Assembly (NCBI GenBank): GCA_973895155.1
Contig: OZ316891.1
Span: 2,232,001-2,296,000 of the forward strand
Length of the DNA stretch: 64,000 nt
From: Marsupella aquatica
Taxonomy: Eukaryota; Marchantiophyta
Direction: 5' to 3'
The notes beneath the pieces were generated by a model. That model worked only from the letters and a program-made list of their open reading frames with translations, had not been told where the DNA came from and did not search any database. Below are positions 60,733 through 64,000 of the stretch, piece after piece. Within the stretch, counting starts at the first letter, position 1. Every line of letters begins with the position of its first letter. The position numbers and the translations under genes are program-made.

Positions 60733-60890
60733 TTGGAGAGGGGGTCGTTCACAAGTGGGTTTCATTAATATACACACAGTGAGGGCCCAGGGTTTGATTC
60801 AAAAAGAGCTTACACACATAATCCCCCAAAAGTGGGGTTCAGACGCTTCTAGTAACACACACTCTTTTTGATTCTAGATGGGAACTGGCT
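60733..60890 (+). mobile_element. SINE-like copy 2
   Basis: A GGGTTTGATTC B-box-like word (60790-60800) is followed by the same CCCCAAAAGTGGGG hairpin (60824-60837) and TTCAGACGC core as the copy at 50172, and by a diverged TTTGATTC tail. The A box is weak. Confidence 0.45.
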
Positions 60891-61773
60891 GTTCCGGTTT
60901 CCGGTCAATAATCACTACAATCCAAAGGAGCTACAGAACAGTCTTAAATACTGAACACACTCGTAGAAGTGAATTCCCATACCCTCCCATAAGTACAAGA
61001 TAGTGGATGAGACAAAGTGGAGCAAAGGAAGGTGAAAGTAAAGATAATAAAAAGGCACTAAGAGGGGAAAAGGAGGAGAAAAGGGACACCCTTGCTTTTC
61101 ATTGAGGTTTTTTTAGGGGGAGTAGGGGGAGGGGAGAAGGGAGAGGCAACCCAAGAGAAAGGGCGGTGAGGAGACAATGAGAAGGAGGGGGGATGTCCCA
61201 ATCCACCTACAGTATGGTTGTCTAAATGTGCCTACTTCTGTTGTCCTTGCCTATCATTCTCCCTCTGTCATCACTTTTGCAATAATATCTTTTTGACATC
61301 TTTTCTCCTCAGTCAACATGGTTTTCTTGCTTTAACATTTTTTAATCAGCTGAATTGATAGCTTTTCTCCCCTAGACTTCTTTTGCACTCCTCAACACCA
61401 TTTTGTTATTGATGGGAGGCGATGTGTTTTCAATTGGTCCCAAATTGGTAGTGTCACAGGCTAAATCATGTGATAGCGCCATCAATGTGGAAAGTTCTTT
61501 GGAAAGATTGCAAGAATAGTTTGTTCAGAGGAAAGTTCACACTGTATGTGACCTGGGCATTATTCAATGATCAATAAAAATCAATGTTCCAAGGATGCAC
61601 AAAAAGCCAATCATTGATTCAAAGTAGTTTTCTTGCAGGACAAGTACAACTCCGCTAGACCCTTGAGGCCCTAGCCACTTAAGCTCCATCACAAAATATA
61701 CACAAATATCATTATTTCCCACTAAGGGTTCAACCCACTCCCTAGCAAGTAGTGACCCATCATAATGTAGGAG
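60891..61773. other. Purine-rich and unassigned sequence
   Basis: A G/A-rich tract lies at 61000-61190 on the plus strand. No gene. Confidence 0.4.
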
Positions 61774-62160
61774 TGTTAGGCTAGTTGCCTATGTCCATGG
61801 CCGGATAGGGGCTTTGAACAAATTTAAAGCCCAATGTGTGGGGAGAAATCATATCAAGAAAAACACTCTGAACATACACGTGCTCAATAGTTACGTGGTT
61901 TGCCTCAAGGTTGGCTACGTCCACGGGAAGACCAAACTTTATTAACGGTTATGTGTCTACTCAAGCATCACCATAACTCTCATCTCTTCAAGCTCTCATC
62001 TCTTGCTATATCACTGTGTTCTCTCTTGAGAACTCTCTTGTGTGTTCTCACACCACATACAAGTTGAAGAGATAAGGACCAATCTCTTCAACTAGGGTTT
62101 ACTCTAACCCTAGTTAACATACTAACCATAGTTCAACCCAAGACTGAGTTAACCTCTACA
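61774..62160 (-). repeat. Probable copia 3' LTR
   Basis: On the minus strand it follows a polypurine tract AAGGGGGA (about 62164-62172) just upstream of TGTAGAGGTTAACTC, and runs to ...CTAGCCTAACA at 61774, giving TG...CA limits and about 387 bp. An AATAAAGT-like signal lies near 61940. The partner LTR is outside the window, so limits are estimates. Confidence 0.5.
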
Positions 62161-62354
62161 AACTCCCCCTTGACTCACGTCTTGGGAGGGTTCATAACAT
62201 TGTCTTTTCCTTACAAGTTCCTCCGCGGGAATTTCAAGACAGTAGGGCCAAAAGACCCTCCCCCTAATGCAAGGGTTAACTAGAACTAAGCCGTAGCCGA
62301 TAAGCCATCGGATGGAGTACTCATATAGAGGCATTTTCTTGGTTAACTCTATAT

Positions 62355-63973
62355 TTACAATATTTGTAAATAATTACAATGCCTTGAAAAACTATTGGAG
62401 TCTAATACTTTGGTAAAAGCATCCGCTGGATTAAGCTTGCCATCAATCTTGACAAGCTCAAACTCATCATCCGATAATGTCTGTCGGATGAAATAATAGC
62501 AGACATCAATGTGCTTTACCCTGCCATTCATCACCTGATTCTTGGCAGTGTAAATTGCACTTTGACTATCACAATGAAGATAGACACAATCTTGTGATAA
62601 GCCCATCTCTGTGACAAGCTTTTTCAACCAAATGGTCTCTAATGTTGCTTCTGCTGCCGCTACATACTCGGCATCCATAGTAGACTTTGCAACACACTTT
62701 TGGAGAGTAGACTTTCAACTAATGCATCCACCAGCAAGTGTAAATACATATCCAGTTGTCGATCTCCTCTTATCCAGATCACCTGCGTAGTCTGCATCCA
62801 CATAACCTTGAAGCACTTTCATATTGTTTGAACTTGCATCAAACAATAAACCCTTCTTAGTGGAACCTCTAATGTAGCGCAAAATCCATTTCACTGCTTC
62901 CCAATGAACTTTTCCTGGATTTGCCATGTATCTGCTTACCTTGCTAACGGCATAAGCTATGTCTGGTCGGGTGCATACCATGAGATATTAAACTACCCAC
63001 AGCACTTTCATAAGGAACTTTGGACATCAAACTTTTTTCTGTCGCATCTGATGGACAAAATGCTGCAGAAATATTGAAATGTCTTGCCAAAGGAACACTC
63101 ACAGCCTTAGCATCTGCCATGTTGAATTTTGAGAGTACCGTCTCTGCATATCTTTTCTGCGTCAGCCAAAGTTTGGCTTTGTTACATCCCTGACAATCTC
63201 CATGCCTAGGATCCTCTTGGCTGTGCCCAAATCCTTCATCTTAAACTCAGAACTGAGTTGGGCCTTAAGCTTATCAACTTTGCCCCTATACTGTGCTGCA
63301 ATGAGCATGTCATCCACATAAAGTACAAGGATGACAAGCTTAAAACCTGTGTTGTTCACACGCCTGATGTAAACACATGGATCATACACGCTTCGCACAA
63401 ATCCAAGCGATTTCAAAAATTCATCAAAATGCTTATTCCACTGCCTTGGCCTCTACTTTAATCCATATAAGGATTTTAGCAACCTGCATACCAAATTTTC
63501 CTTGCCCTTTTGCATAAAACGCTCTGGTTGCCTCATGTAAATCACCTCATCCAACGATCCATATAAGAATGTCGTGATAACATCCATTTGATCTAAAACC
63601 AGATCAAATAAAACTACAAGAGCACATGTAGCAAACGTATCGTTGAATACTTTGCTACGGGTGAAAAAACCTCATTGAAGTCTATACCTTTCTGTTGAGT
63701 AAAACCCTTGGCTACCAACCGAGCCTTAAATATCTTCTCAGCATCCTCCATGGGTCCATCTTTCTTCCTATACACCCACTTGCTGTCAACAACCTGCTTG
63801 TCACTAGGTAGACTTGTGAGTTCCCAAGTCTTGTTATCATGAAGTAATTTCATTTCCATGCGCATCGCCGCCTGCCACTGTTGCTTCTCCATAGAAGCTA
63901 GGACCTCTTGAAATGAGGATGGATCTCCATCTTCTGTCACCAATGCATCAATAGATTCTTCATCCAAATCCAC
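62355..63973 (-). pseudogene. Ty1/copia polymerase (RT and RNase H), 3' part, decayed, continues past the right edge
   Basis: Minus-strand pieces: 63973-63614 has the copia RT start (QAAMRMEMKLL, TWELTSLP, WVYRKKDG, ARLVAKGFTQ, FSPVAKYSTIR); 63416-63162 has YDPCVYI and the catalytic LYVDDMLIA; 62981-62715 has RPDIAYAV and WILRYIRGS, then GYVDADYAGD; 62678-62355 is RNase H (MDAEYVA, CDSQSAI, VKHIDV, NPADAFTKVL). Shifts separate the pieces, and a TAG at 63455-63453 replaces the usual Gln in LYGLKQRPRQW. Reverse transcription and RNA removal were its roles; this copy is dead. Integrase and gag would lie beyond 64000. Confidence 0.95.
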
Positions 63974-64000
63974 TTGATCAGAAGGAAGCCAAGTTCCATA

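Overview
The window looks like a repeat-rich nuclear segment from a streptophyte (a land plant or a close algal relative). It has spliced CACTA (En/Spm) transposase genes of the plant TNP2 type, a Ty1/copia polymerase, tRNA-derived SINE-like copies and plant-type CCCTAAA telomere-like motifs. I cannot name the species. No conserved host gene is recognised; nearly everything identifiable is transposable-element sequence, much of it nested and decayed.

Layout. Positions 1-11,524 hold short non-autonomous elements: hAT-like MITEs with CTYGGGGG ends and exact or near-exact 8-bp target duplications, a 1.1-kb inverted-repeat element with internal hairpins, and two oppositely oriented copies of a TIR family full of the palindrome GATAAATTTATC. 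Positions 11,525-40,175 are one old CACTA element (CACTA-2, target duplication CAA). A second, complete CACTA element (CACTA-1, 12,522-27,563, target duplication GTC) has jumped into the last coding exon of the CACTA-2 transposase, and a gag-like element without reverse transcriptase probably sits in an intron of its other gene. Positions 40,176-55,600 are mostly unassigned, with MITEs, small tandem duplications, a SINE-like copy and one possible small spliced gene. Positions 55,634-59,923 hold a broken transposase-like gene of a family I cannot name. The right edge (61,774-64,000) is a minus-strand copia element with its 3' LTR.

How the parts work together. In each CACTA element the TNP2 protein is the presumed catalytic transposase, and a second protein would bind the short motif repeated in the subterminal regions (AAATGAC in CACTA-1, TTGCGAAG in CACTA-2). 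CACTA-1 keeps an apparently open second gene, but its TNP2 gene has three in-frame stops. CACTA-2 is unusual. Its two genes diverge from a central promoter, its subterminal motif recurs at that promoter and in an intron, and a SET-domain (histone-methyltransferase-like) reading frame lies inside the first intron of its transposase gene. That SET reading frame is the most interesting item in the window.
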